From an uncultured Pseudomonadota bacterium (GTDB lineage: Bacteria > Myxococcota_A > UBA796 > SXON01): 64,000 nt of DNA. The notes under the pieces are model-generated. The model saw only the letters and a program-made list of their open reading frames with translations. It searched no databases and was not told the DNA's origin. Positions 46,187 through 55,456 of this stretch are shown here, piece by piece; position 1 is the first letter of the stretch, and every line of letters starts with the position of its first letter. Made by a program: the position numbers and the translations under genes. The stretch is taken from assembly GCA_903875225.1 (NCBI GenBank), contig CAIQVJ010000048.1, positions 1 through 64,000 of the forward strand. The letters run 5' to 3'.

Positions 46187-47458
46187 ATGGCCACCACCGA
46201 CTCCACAAAGCTCGAGCAGCTCACCCACTGGCGCTGGCGCGTGTTCGCCTCCACCTGGTTCTGCTACGTCGGGTTCTACTTTTGTCGCAAGCCGTTCTCG
46301 ATCGTCAAGTCCACGCTGAAGACCGATCTGAAGTTCACCGCCGACGACCTCGGCCAGATCGGCGCGGCCTACCTGATCGCCTACGCGCTCGGCCAGTTCA
46401 TCGCCGCCGGGATGGGCAGCAAGGTCGGCCCCCGGGTGAACCTGCTGCTCGGGATGGCGGTGGCCATCGGCACCGGGGTGGCCTGCGGGTTCGCGAACAC
46501 GCGGGGCACCTTCATGGCGCTCATGGCCCTCTCCGGGCTCGCCCAGGCGACAGGCTGGTCGGGGAACGTCGGGACCATGGCCAACTGGTTCCACCGTCAG
46601 GAGCGGGGCCGGGTGATGGGGTGGTGGGCGACCAACTTCACCATGGGCAGCCTCGTCGCAGGCCCCTTCGCAGCCTGGGTGCTCGGGCGCTACGGGTGGC
46701 ACGCCACCTTCTTCGCGGGCTCGGTCGTCCTGAGCGTGATCTGGGCGTTCTTCGTGTTCAACCAGCGGGATCGCCCCGAGGACCTCGGACTGCCCGCCGT
46801 GGTCGAGCCGGGCGCGCAGTACGCCGACGCCGAAGACGCTGGTCCCATCCGGCTGAGCCGCGCGGCCTGGGTGAACATCCTGCTGGTCGGCATCTTCTAC
46901 TTCTTCTTGAAATTCATCCGCTACGCACTGTGGGACTGGGCCCCCTTCTTCCTGACCGAGAACTTCCACGAGACCAGCGAGGCCGCCGGCTACTGGTCCA
47001 CGGCGTTCGACGTCGCGGGCATCCCCGGCGTGTTCCTGTGCGGGTGGCTCTCCGACCGGGTGTTCAAGAGCCGGCGGGTGACCATCTCGCTCATCAGCAC
47101 GCTCGGGCTGGTGCTCGCCACGCTCCTGCTCTGCACGCTGGGGCTCGGGTCCCGGGAGGCGTTCGTCGGATGCCTGCTGCTCGTCGGCCTCACGCTCTAC
47201 GGGCCAGACGCGCTGATGACAGGCGCGGGCGCCATGGACATCGGCTCCCGACGCACCGCTGTGGTGGCGGCCGGGGTGATCAGCGGCTTCGGGTCGCTCG
47301 GGCCCATCGTGCAGGAGCTCGTGATCGGCAAGATGTACGACTCCAAGAGCGGGGATCTCACCTCGATCTTCGCGATGCTGCTGGCCTCTGCCATCGCTGG
47401 CGCCGCCTGCCTGGTGTTCATGCTGCTCCGCAACCGGCAGGGCAAGGCGGACCTGTGA
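46187..47458 (+). CDS. MFS transporter of the organophosphate:phosphate antiporter family
   Basis: A 423-residue permease with twelve predicted helices. The family signature near the N terminus is VGFYFCRKPFS, as in GlpT and UhpT, which exchange inorganic phosphate for glycerol-3-phosphate or hexose phosphates. The Arg in the CRKPFS stretch is the usual phosphate-binding residue. WWATNFTMGSLVAGP and RDRPEDLGLP are also typical. Its stop codon overlaps the GTG of the next CotH lipoprotein gene, so they are coupled. The exact substrate is open. Confidence 0.88.
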   Translation: MATTDSTKLEQLTHWRWRVFASTWFCYVGFYFCRKPFSIVKSTLKTDLKFTADDLGQIGAAYLIAYALGQFIAAGMGSKVGPRVNLLLGMAVAIGTGVACGFANTRGTFMALMALSGLAQATGWSGNVGTMANWFHRQERGRVMGWWATNFTMGSLVAGPFAAWVLGRYGWHATFFAGSVVLSVIWAFFVFNQRDRPEDLGLPAVVEPGAQYADAEDAGPIRLSRAAWVNILLVGIFYFFLKFIRYALWDWAPFFLTENFHETSEAAGYWSTAFDVAGIPGVFLCGWLSDRVFKSRRVTISLISTLGLVLATLLLCTLGLGSREAFVGCLLLVGLTLYGPDALMTGAGAMDIGSRRTAVVAAGVISGFGSLGPIVQELVIGKMYDSKSGDLTSIFAMLLASAIAGAACLVFMLLRNRQGKADL

Positions 47459-48765
47459 TCCTGACGCTGGCAGCGCTCTCGGCCTGCGTCTCCCCGTCGA
47501 TCCCGACGCGACGTGCAGGCGACAGCCACACCCGGGACAGCGCCGACACGGGCCTGCCGACCGTCCCCCCGGACAGCGGCGACAGCACCGACAGCACCGA
47601 CTCTGTCGACTCCTCCGACACCTCCCCGTCGACCTGGACCGCCCCCGGCAGGGCCACGCTGGACTGCCCCGCCGAGCCTACCGCCGACGGCAAGATCGAC
47701 TGCACCCTGCACATCGAGGACCAGGCCGGCAACGTGCAATGGGACGGTCCCGCAGGGGTGAGCCTGCACGGCCGATCCTCCCTCGACTTCCCGAAGCAGC
47801 AGTTCTCCATCGAGCTACGGGATGCAGCCGACGACGACGCCCCCGCCGATCTGTTCGGCATGGGCGAGGAGGCCGACTGGCTCCTGAACGGCATGTACAT
47901 CGACCGGGCGCTCTTTCGGAACAAGCTCTGCTTCGATCTGTACCGGGACCTCACCGCCGACCGGGAGTGGGCCCCCGAGTCCGTATACGTGGAGCTCCTG
48001 TACCAGGGCGAGTACTACGGCGTGTACCAACTGGAGGAGCGCATCGACCACAGCAGGTACCGCGCGCAGGTGCCCGACGACGACGGGACCGGCTCATCGT
48101 TCATCGCGAAGGGCGACGAGAGCGGCTTCCCCTCGGCGCTCCAGTACGCCCACTGGGCATTGAACTATCCGGCGGAGTCCGCGCAGACCCCCGAGGTGCT
48201 CGCCGGCGTCCAGGCCCGGCTCCGCGCCATGGAGACCGCGATCGCAGCCACAGACGCGGCGACCTGGGACCAGGTCGATCTCGACAGCGCCGTCGCGTTC
48301 GTCTTGATGGAGGAGTTCATCAAGAACAACGACGCCTATTTCCTATCGAACCACATCTACACCGGGATGGATGGCAGGATCCGGTTCACGCCGTGGGACG
48401 TGGACCTCTCGTTCGGACAGCCGGACTACAACGACAACGAGAACCCCGAGTCGTGGATCGCCTACCGTTCCCAGCTCATCATCGATCTGGCGGCGGCCCC
48501 GGGCTTCCGGGAGCGCATGTCGAGCATGTGGGCCGAGTGGCGGGCAGGCGCGCTCTCGGACGCGACGATCGACGGTTGGTTGGAGGCGAACCCGACGTTG
48601 CTTGGCAGCGCGATCGACCGCAACTTCGCTCGCTGGCCGATCGAGGACATCCAGTTCGGCGGCACCCTCTACGCTGTCACCTCCTACGAAGACGAGCTGG
48701 CGCACGTGAGCCCGTTCGTGCACGCCCGTCTGGCGTGGATGGACGCCAACGTCGCGGCGTACTGA
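47455..48765 (+). CDS. CotH-kinase lipoprotein
   Basis: A 436-residue lipoprotein with signal MILTLAALSAC, beginning at a GTG that overlaps the transporter stop (GTGA). An Asp/Ser/Thr-rich linker spans about 25-65. The CotH domain follows (about 85-420), with KQQFSIELRD, WLLNGMYIDRALFRNK, GVYQLEERIDHSRY, and the Asp motif RFTPWDVDLSFGQPDYND. It is shorter than the CotH protein at 43891 but shares the kinase core. The start could lie further upstream inside the transporter, though the lipobox favours the GTG. Confidence 0.85.
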   Translation: MILTLAALSACVSPSIPTRRAGDSHTRDSADTGLPTVPPDSGDSTDSTDSVDSSDTSPSTWTAPGRATLDCPAEPTADGKIDCTLHIEDQAGNVQWDGPAGVSLHGRSSLDFPKQQFSIELRDAADDDAPADLFGMGEEADWLLNGMYIDRALFRNKLCFDLYRDLTADREWAPESVYVELLYQGEYYGVYQLEERIDHSRYRAQVPDDDGTGSSFIAKGDESGFPSALQYAHWALNYPAESAQTPEVLAGVQARLRAMETAIAATDAATWDQVDLDSAVAFVLMEEFIKNNDAYFLSNHIYTGMDGRIRFTPWDVDLSFGQPDYNDNENPESWIAYRSQLIIDLAAAPGFRERMSSMWAEWRAGALSDATIDGWLEANPTLLGSAIDRNFARWPIEDIQFGGTLYAVTSYEDELAHVSPFVHARLAWMDANVAAY

Positions 48766-50700
48766 CTACGCCCTCCTGCGCCGCACCAACCCGGCCGCCA
48801 CGAGCGCGAGCCCCGCCCAACCCACGCCCGGCTCCCCGGTAGCGCACCCGCAGCCCTGCTGCTTGCTGCCATCCCCGGTGTCCACTGCCACCACGTCGCA
48901 CCCCTCGTCGATCTGCCCATCGCAGTTGTTGTCTACCGCGTCGCACATCTCGATCGCACCGGGCCAGACCCAGCCGTTGCCGTCGTCGCAGTCGCCATCC
49001 GCGACGGTGTAGCCATCCGCGTCGAGGTCATCGACGCCCTCGTCCACGGACCCGTCGCAGTCGTCATCCACGCCGTTGCCGGCGGCCTCGTCCGCAGCCG
49101 GGCTCACCGCCGCGTCGGCGTCGTTGCAGTCGCCCTGATCCTCGGAGAAGCCGTCGCCGTCGTCGTCCGTACCCGAGCCGCCCTCGTCCATCTGGCCGTC
49201 GCAGTCGTCATCGATGCCGTTGGCATCCACCTCGGTGGCCGAGGGAGAGACCTGGGCGTCGGTGTCGTCGCAGTCCCCGGCGGCCTCGCTGTAGCCGTCG
49301 CCGTCATCGTCGTAGGTGGCGGTGCCCTCGTCCACGGTGCCGTCGCAGTCATTGTCCTTGCCGTCGGGGAGCTCGGTCGCGCCGGGGTAGACCGCGGCGT
49401 CGGTGTCGTCACAGTCGCCCGCCCAACTGGTGTAGCCGTCGCCATCCTCGTCAAAGCTGCCGTCGTCCACCGTGCCGTCGCAGTCGTCGTCGATGCCGTT
49501 GCCGTTGGTCTCCCGCTCGCCCGGGTTCACGTCGGGATCGCCGTCGGAGCAGTCGCCCTCGTACTCGGTCCAACCGTCGCCGTCGTCGTCCGAACAGTTG
49601 GTGTCCTCGTCGATCACCCCGTCGCAGTCGTCGTCCACGCCGTTGCACACCTCGGTCGCGCCCGAGTGGATGCCTGAGCTGGCGTCGTTGCAGTCCCCAC
49701 CGGCCTCGCTCCAGCCGTCGCCGTCGTCGTCGTACCAGTCGGTGGCCTCGTCCACGACGCCATCGCAGTCCTGATCCACGCCATCGGGCGACTCCGTGGC
49801 GGAGGGGTGAACGCTGGAGTCGCTGTCATCACAGTCCGTACCGCCCGAGACCGTGTCGCTTGTGTAGCCGTCGCCGTCCACGTCGGTGAGATCGCCGCCG
49901 TTGCAGTCATTGTCGATCCCGTCGTAGGGGATCTCGGTGGCGCCCGGGTGGACCGTCCAGTCCGTGTCGTCGCAGTCGTCCCCGCCGCAACTTGCGTCGT
50001 CGTAACCGTCGCCGTCGCCGTCGCTGCACAACCCGAGGTACAGGTTCTCCCACAAGGTCACGTTCGCCCCGTAGGCCGAGTACCCCGCGCAGTCGTCGAG
50101 GAACATGTTCACGTCGCCCGACAGGATCACGTCGTACGGGGTGCGCGACGACGAGGCGCTCGACGGCTGGGAGACGGCCATCACCGTGTCGGCGCCGTAC
50201 CGGACGAGCGGGGTCCCGCCAGAGATGGAGTTGGACGCCGCGACCTGCATCGTGGACACGGCTGTCGTGACCTGATCTCGAAGGATGGACGACGTCGCCG
50301 AGCAGCCGGCAGGGTCCACCGTGCTGTAGGCGAGCGACATGCCCGTGCCCAGATCGCTGTTGAGCGACTGCGCGTAGGAGTTGGCGCTCCCCCAGTTGGA
50401 GGCCGGCCCGTAGTCGGACGAGATGACCAGCCGCCCGCCCGCGTTCACCATCGTCTGCAAGGCAGCGACCTGCGGCGCCGAGAAGTGCGCACCTGGGAGC
50501 AGGAGGATGACCAGCTTGTAGCCCGACCACGAGGTGGGCCACGCAGACGACGTGCTGGTCGTGACCGTCGCGCCGACCCGCACCAGCGCGTTGTCCAGCG
50601 GCGTGACGTCGGCGAAGGTGATGTAGCCGGGGTTGTAGTAGATGAACGTGTCAGCCGCGTACGCGCGCGGGGCGGCCAACGCGAGGAGCAGCGGGATCAT
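48766..50700 (-). CDS. Metal-binding-repeat protein with MYXO-CTERM-like tail
   Basis: A 644-residue exported protein with signal MIPLLLALAAPRAYA. Residues about 20-230 are a ThuA/DUF4350-like beta domain (VILLLPGAHFSAPQVAALQ). Then eight repeats of about 40 residues follow, each like DDDGDGYSEAAGDCDDTD then DNDCDGTVDEG. These are the 'putative metal-binding' thrombospondin-3-like calcium repeats. The end, GCGCATGEPG then a hydrophobic segment and VRRRRA, fits the MYXO-CTERM surface-sorting signal. Its ATG overlaps the stop of the gene upstream. A calcium-bound outer-surface protein is likely. Confidence 0.85.
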   Translation of the reverse strand: MIPLLLALAAPRAYAADTFIYYNPGYITFADVTPLDNALVRVGATVTTSTSSAWPTSWSGYKLVILLLPGAHFSAPQVAALQTMVNAGGRLVISSDYGPASNWGSANSYAQSLNSDLGTGMSLAYSTVDPAGCSATSSILRDQVTTAVSTMQVAASNSISGGTPLVRYGADTVMAVSQPSSASSSRTPYDVILSGDVNMFLDDCAGYSAYGANVTLWENLYLGLCSDGDGDGYDDASCGGDDCDDTDWTVHPGATEIPYDGIDNDCNGGDLTDVDGDGYTSDTVSGGTDCDDSDSSVHPSATESPDGVDQDCDGVVDEATDWYDDDGDGWSEAGGDCNDASSGIHSGATEVCNGVDDDCDGVIDEDTNCSDDDGDGWTEYEGDCSDGDPDVNPGERETNGNGIDDDCDGTVDDGSFDEDGDGYTSWAGDCDDTDAAVYPGATELPDGKDNDCDGTVDEGTATYDDDGDGYSEAAGDCDDTDAQVSPSATEVDANGIDDDCDGQMDEGGSGTDDDGDGFSEDQGDCNDADAAVSPAADEAAGNGVDDDCDGSVDEGVDDLDADGYTVADGDCDDGNGWVWPGAIEMCDAVDNNCDGQIDEGCDVVAVDTGDGSKQQGCGCATGEPGVGWAGLALVAAGLVRRRRA

Positions 50701-52130
50701 GAGGTCACCCCATCACAGTTGTCATCGACGTGGTTTCCGCTCACCTCGGGTTGGCCCGGATTGACACTGGGGTTCGCGTCGTTGCAGTCGCCGCCGGTCT
50801 CGGTGTACCCGTCGCCGTCGTCGTCGAAGTACACCGTGCCCTCGTCCACCGTGCCGTCGCAGTCGTTGTCGACGAAGTCCGGAGCCTCCGCGCGCCCGGG
50901 GCTGACAGCGGGGTCGCTGTCGTCGCAGTCCCCCCGATCCTCGGAATAGCCGTCGCCGTCGTCGTCGTACACGCTGGTGCCCTCGTCGACGAGTCCGTCA
51001 CAGTCGTTGTCCAACCCATCGGCCGGCTCCGGCGCGCCGGGGAACACGTCCCGGTTCCCATCGTCGCAGTCGCCGGCGGCGGTGCTGTAGCCATCGCGGT
51101 CGTTGTCCACGCTGCCGTCGTCGGTCATCCCGTCGCAGTCGTCATCCACGCCGTTGCCATCGACCTCCGCGGCCGCCGGCGAGACACTCGTGTCGCCGTC
51201 GTTGCAGTCGCCGTCGTCCTCGGAGAACCCGTCACCATCGTCGTCGACGCACGAGGTGCCCTCGTCCACGCTGCCGTCGCAATCCTGGTCGACGCTGTCG
51301 CACGTCTCGATCGCGCCCGGGTTCACGCCGCGGTCCCAGTCGTCGCAGTCACCCGCGCAGAACGAGTAGCCGTCCCCATCGGAGTCGTACAGATCCCCCG
51401 AAGCGGTGGAGCAGGCATTGGCCCGCAACACGAGCGGGTCCAGGCTGGCACCGATGTCGAACCTGGCCTCGCCCGTCTGTTCGGAGGCGTCGTCGGCCGC
51501 GTAGGTCACCCCGACCGTGGCGCTCCCGCCCACGACCACGCTCACCGGGAGGGAGGTGTCGAGGCTGTACCGGTCGTTGTCGAACGCCACGGCGCCGAGA
51601 TCGAGCGGAACGCGGCCTTCGTTCAGGATGGTGACGCCGAGGGTGCCCAAGGTGCCCGGCCGAACGGGCCCGAAGTCCAACAGCGAGGGGTAGAACCGCG
51701 CGGCCGGCAGGGCGCCCTCACCCCGGACGTCCACCTCGTGACCCGGTGTGGTCGCCTCGTTGGTGTTGACCGTCACCCGGGCCCAATGCAGCCCCTCCTC
51801 CTGCGGCACGTAGGACACGGTGAGCGTGGCGGTCTCCCCGTTCGTCACGGTGGGGAGCGCGGAGTCCTGGAGCGTGAACCACTCGCCCTCGACGTTCAGG
51901 ACGTCCACGGAGATCACGCTCACATCGCCATCCTGCGCATAGAGCACCAGCGGCAGCAGCGCCTCCGAGCCGAGCGCGAGCGTGCCCGCATCGGACACCA
52001 GCGGCGTGACGGTGAGCGCGGCAGACTGCTCGTTGAGCTTGAAGTCGTTGCTGCAGGCGGCGAGCACCAAGAGCGCAGGTCCGAATCGAAAACGCACGGG
52101 CAGTCCGGGGAGACCCCTGCAATCTACCAC
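50697..52130 (-). CDS. Lipoprotein with Ig-like domains and metal-binding repeats
   Basis: A 477-residue lipoprotein. The first start is a GTG at 52130, with a second GTG at 52097; both lead into a lipobox ending VLAAC. Two choice-of-anchor D/ASH-type sandwiches (about 35-245) are followed by five Asp/Gly-rich calcium-type repeats. The protein ends cleanly after the last repeat, in DDNCDGVTS. The stop overlaps the start of the next gene, which has eight repeats of the same kind, so both are made together. It lacks the MYXO-CTERM tail because it is lipid-anchored instead. Confidence 0.82.
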   Translation of the reverse strand: MVDCRGLPGLPVRFRFGPALLVLAACSNDFKLNEQSAALTVTPLVSDAGTLALGSEALLPLVLYAQDGDVSVISVDVLNVEGEWFTLQDSALPTVTNGETATLTVSYVPQEEGLHWARVTVNTNEATTPGHEVDVRGEGALPAARFYPSLLDFGPVRPGTLGTLGVTILNEGRVPLDLGAVAFDNDRYSLDTSLPVSVVVGGSATVGVTYAADDASEQTGEARFDIGASLDPLVLRANACSTASGDLYDSDGDGYSFCAGDCDDWDRGVNPGAIETCDSVDQDCDGSVDEGTSCVDDDGDGFSEDDGDCNDGDTSVSPAAAEVDGNGVDDDCDGMTDDGSVDNDRDGYSTAAGDCDDGNRDVFPGAPEPADGLDNDCDGLVDEGTSVYDDDGDGYSEDRGDCDDSDPAVSPGRAEAPDFVDNDCDGTVDEGTVYFDDDGDGYTETGGDCNDANPSVNPGQPEVSGNHVDDNCDGVTS

Positions 52131-52163
52131 AACCCCTCGGCCACGTCCCCGACCGCACCGGGC

Positions 52164-54413
52164 CTACACCACCTTCTTGCCCGCCAACCGGTTCAGCACC
52201 CGACTCTGCACCAGCATCACGCCGAAGATGATCACGGCGTAGGCAGCACCGTAGCCGTAGCGATGGCCCCGGGTGAACGCCCAGCGGTAGGCCTGGGACA
52301 CGAGGATGTCGGTCGACCCGTCGGGCTCGCCGCCACTCACGAGGTAGATCACGTTGAACATGTTGAACGTCCACACGCTGCCGAGGATCACGGCCGGGAG
52401 CAGCGCGGGCTTCAGCATCGGAAGCGTGACCAGCCGGAACCGCTGCCAGCCGCTCGCTCCGTCCATCTCCGCTGCCTCCTCGACCTCGCGCGGGATGCTT
52501 TGGAGCGCGCCGAGCGTCACGACCATCATGAACGGGAACCCAAGCCAGGTGTTGGTCGCCACATTGGCTGCAAACGCGGTGCTCCAACTCGCGAACCAGC
52601 TCACGGGCGGGATCCCGAGCAGCGCGAGCACCGCGTTGATAGCGCCGAACTGCTGGTGGAACATGCTCTTCCAGGCGAGCGCCGTGATGTAGTTGGGGAT
52701 CGCCCACGGGAGGATCAGCGCCGCGCGGAAGAACCCGCGCAGCTTGACCCAGGGCTCCCGCAGCATCATCGCCAGGAACACCCCGATGCCAACGTGCAGC
52801 ACGACGTTTGCGACGGTCCAGACGATGGTCACGGCGAGCGTGTACCAGAACGAGAGAGCGCGCGTGGAGGGGTCGGAGAGCGGAAAATCACGGTCGAGCA
52901 GGATGTCCAGGAAATGCTGGAAGCCGATGAACCGCCAGGTCCCGTCGCTCGCGGAGCCCGCCACCTCGAACAGGCTCACGCTCGCGCCGACGAGGAACGG
53001 CGCGATCACCAACAGCGCGACCGCCAATCCACCGGGCGCGATCCACAGGTATTCGCGCCAGTGACGCCACACCCGCAGGCTGTACGCCTTGTGGATCAGC
53101 CAACCCGCAGCCGCCAACAGACCGGCCGCCAACACGGCGGCGTACGGTCTCCCGTCCACGGTGGGTGCCTCCGGCCGGGAGACGATGGTCCAGGTGGTCT
53201 GCGCCTCCGCTGCGGCCTGCTCGGGCGTCGCGGCCCCGCGCACGAGCCTTCGGAACGCGCGGGCGAGCGGCTCCCAGGTCTGGGCCATCGCAGGGATGGT
53301 GGGCATCGCCACCGCGGACTCGGAGGCCGTCTGGAACGCGGTGAGCACGGGATCGTCGATGACGACGTGGGGGACGATCTGACGTCCCTCGATCGCACGG
53401 CGACGGGCGACCTCCGTACTCTGCAGGTAGGCGGCGTAGTCGCGCGCGAGGGCCTCCTGCTCCGGGGTGCCGGGGTTGTTCCCATGGCTCGCGCGGGCCA
53501 GGAACAGGACCTCCAGGGTCATGTACGGAGCCGCCTTCAGGCCGGTGGAAGAGACCGTGGGCAGGGGCGCCACCGCAAAGTCGGGTCCGCCGCGCTCCTT
53601 CGGCTCGATCTCCCCGAGAAACCACGGTCCGTTGGGGACCATCGCCACCTTGCCCTCGTTGAAGAGTTGGGTGACGAGCGAGCCCGACGTCTCGGCGGGG
53701 CCCAGCGCGGAGAGCTGCTGGATGAAGTCGAACGCCGCGCGGTTCTCCGCTCGATCGATCCGCACCTGGGCGTCGGCGTCGAACACGCCACCGCCGAACC
53801 CGTGCATCCAGGGGGCGTTCTGGTAGGCGCTGGTGGCCTCCCACGCGAACCCCCAACGCGTAGGGTGGATGGGGTCGTCGCGCAGGCTCGCCGCGAGGGC
53901 GAGCAGATCATCGGTCGTGGCAGGCGGAGTTGGGACCAATGCGCGATTGTAGAAGAGCGCCAGACACTTGGTCGCGAGCGGCCAGCCGTAGGCGTCGTGG
54001 TCCTCGGGGATGAACAGGTTGGGCGAGTCCGACTGGTACACCGGCTTGCCCAACGGACGCCAGCCTGCGGGGTCGTCCGGCCGTAGGGGTCCTGCGAGGG
54101 CAAGGTGAAGCCTGTCCGTCTCGGCCAGCGGGCCGACCGGCAGCACGACCCCGTTGCTCGCCCAGTCGCTCAGCTTCTCGTGCGCGAAGATGAACAAGTC
54201 AGGCCCATTGCCTCGCGGCACGGCAGCCTCGACCTTGCTCGCCAGCGACTCGTAGGGCACGAACACAAGCTCGATGTGGTCGCCCGGATGCGCCGCCTGG
54301 TAGTCGGCGGTGACGGCCTCCAGCACCGTGCGCTCTTCCCCACGCCAGGCATGCCAGAGCGTGATCTCCGTGGCCTCGGCGGGGGCTGCGAGGAGCAGGA
54401 GGAGCAGGCTCAC
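52164..54413 (-). CDS. Fused solute-binding protein and MalF-type permease
   Basis: A 749-residue fusion of two proteins usually encoded separately. Residues 1-410 form an exported MalE-type binding protein (signal MSLLLLLLAAPAEA, then EITLWHAWRGEERTV and GYGWPLATKCLALFYNRAL-like sugar-binding segments). Residues 424-441 form a transmembrane helix. Residues 450-749 are a MalF-type permease with EYLWIAPGGLAVALLVIAP and the EAA loop EVEEAAEMDGASGWQRF at 644-660. The binding protein would stay tethered over the pore. The stop lies 33 bases after the upstream repeat protein gene, and the start overlaps malK by four bases. No MalG follows. Confidence 0.9.
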   Translation of the reverse strand: MSLLLLLLAAPAEATEITLWHAWRGEERTVLEAVTADYQAAHPGDHIELVFVPYESLASKVEAAVPRGNGPDLFIFAHEKLSDWASNGVVLPVGPLAETDRLHLALAGPLRPDDPAGWRPLGKPVYQSDSPNLFIPEDHDAYGWPLATKCLALFYNRALVPTPPATTDDLLALAASLRDDPIHPTRWGFAWEATSAYQNAPWMHGFGGGVFDADAQVRIDRAENRAAFDFIQQLSALGPAETSGSLVTQLFNEGKVAMVPNGPWFLGEIEPKERGGPDFAVAPLPTVSSTGLKAAPYMTLEVLFLARASHGNNPGTPEQEALARDYAAYLQSTEVARRRAIEGRQIVPHVVIDDPVLTAFQTASESAVAMPTIPAMAQTWEPLARAFRRLVRGAATPEQAAAEAQTTWTIVSRPEAPTVDGRPYAAVLAAGLLAAAGWLIHKAYSLRVWRHWREYLWIAPGGLAVALLVIAPFLVGASVSLFEVAGSASDGTWRFIGFQHFLDILLDRDFPLSDPSTRALSFWYTLAVTIVWTVANVVLHVGIGVFLAMMLREPWVKLRGFFRAALILPWAIPNYITALAWKSMFHQQFGAINAVLALLGIPPVSWFASWSTAFAANVATNTWLGFPFMMVVTLGALQSIPREVEEAAEMDGASGWQRFRLVTLPMLKPALLPAVILGSVWTFNMFNVIYLVSGGEPDGSTDILVSQAYRWAFTRGHRYGYGAAYAVIIFGVMLVQSRVLNRLAGKKVV

Positions 54414-55420
54414 CTCGACGCGCCCTCGCCTGTCCGCATCCGTGCACCCGTGACCTTCTCGAACCGGTAGGAGCGCGCGAACCTCACCTTCACGCGATCT
54501 CCAGCGGTGGGTGCCTCCCCCTCGACGCGTGCCATCAACGTCTCCGCCCGCGGGCCCTCTCCGATGCGCAGGTGCACCATGGCCTCGAACCCGAGCCGCT
54601 CCACGAACTCGACCTCACCCGGGATCTGCCACTCCGCCGCGACGGGCTCGATCAGCACGTCGTTGGGACGCACCCCGAGCACGTCCGGCCCGACGTGGTT
54701 CAGGAAATTCATCGACGGGCTCCCGATGAACCCCGCGACGAACTTGTTGGCGGGGTCGAAGTAGAGCTCGTCCGGCGTGCCCACCTGCTGCACGACCCCG
54801 CCATTGAGCACGACGATGCGGTCGGCGAGCGTGAGCGCCTCGACCTGGTCGTGCGTCACGTACAGGGTGGTCGTGCGCAACAGCTGATGCCGACGGCGAA
54901 GCTCCACGCGCACCTGCTGGCGCAGCGCGGCATCGAGGTTGGAGAGCGGCTCGTCGAACAGGAAGACCTTGGGTCGACGCACGATCGCCCGGCCCATCGC
55001 CACCCGTTGGCGCTGGCCGCCGGAGAGCTCCTTGGGCAACCGGGCGAGCAGCGGCGTGAGGCCGAGCATCTCCGCCGCCTCGTCCACCCGGGTGTCGGTC
55101 TCCGGGTGCTTGATCAACCGGAGCGCGAAGGCCATGTTCTCGCGCACGGTCAGGTGGGGGTAGAGCGCATAGCTCTGGAACACCATGGCCACGTCCCGGT
55201 CCTTGGGGGCCACGTCGTTCACCTTGCGGTCCCCAATCAGGAGATCGCCGCCGGTGATCTCCTCGAGCCCTGCGACGCAGCGCAACAGCGTGCTCTTGCC
55301 GCACCCCGAGGGGCCTACGAGCGCGATGAACTCGCCGTCGGAGACCTCGAGATCCACCCGGTGCAGCACCTGCACCTTGCCGTAGGTCTTCTGTACGCCG
55401 CGGAAGCTCAGGGTGGCCAT
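54410..55420 (-). CDS. malK: ABC transporter ATP-binding protein, MalK/UgpC type
   Basis: A 336-residue ATPase that powers carbohydrate import. Walker A is GPSGCGKST at 36-44, signature LSGGQ at 132-136, Walker B VFLFDEP at 152-158. Past residue 230 is the regulatory OB-fold domain of MalK/UgpC (GVRPNDVLIEP, DRVKVRFARSYRFEK). Such ATPases usually serve two permeases, MalF and MalG. It lies upstream of, and overlaps, the fused binding protein-permease gene, so it is translated first. MalK can be shared by several importers. Confidence 0.92.
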   Translation of the reverse strand: MATLSFRGVQKTYGKVQVLHRVDLEVSDGEFIALVGPSGCGKSTLLRCVAGLEEITGGDLLIGDRKVNDVAPKDRDVAMVFQSYALYPHLTVRENMAFALRLIKHPETDTRVDEAAEMLGLTPLLARLPKELSGGQRQRVAMGRAIVRRPKVFLFDEPLSNLDAALRQQVRVELRRRHQLLRTTTLYVTHDQVEALTLADRIVVLNGGVVQQVGTPDELYFDPANKFVAGFIGSPSMNFLNHVGPDVLGVRPNDVLIEPVAAEWQIPGEVEFVERLGFEAMVHLRIGEGPRAETLMARVEGEAPTAGDRVKVRFARSYRFEKVTGARMRTGEGASR

Positions 55421-55456
55421 GCGGCTTCTACCCCGTTCGGGCCAGGGGACACAGCC

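Noticed and set aside
48900-51370. Regular short repeats such as GTCGTCGCAGTC resembling a CRISPR or satellite
   Set aside because: They are the codons of Asp/Gly/Cys repeats in two proteins, vary between copies and have no spacers.
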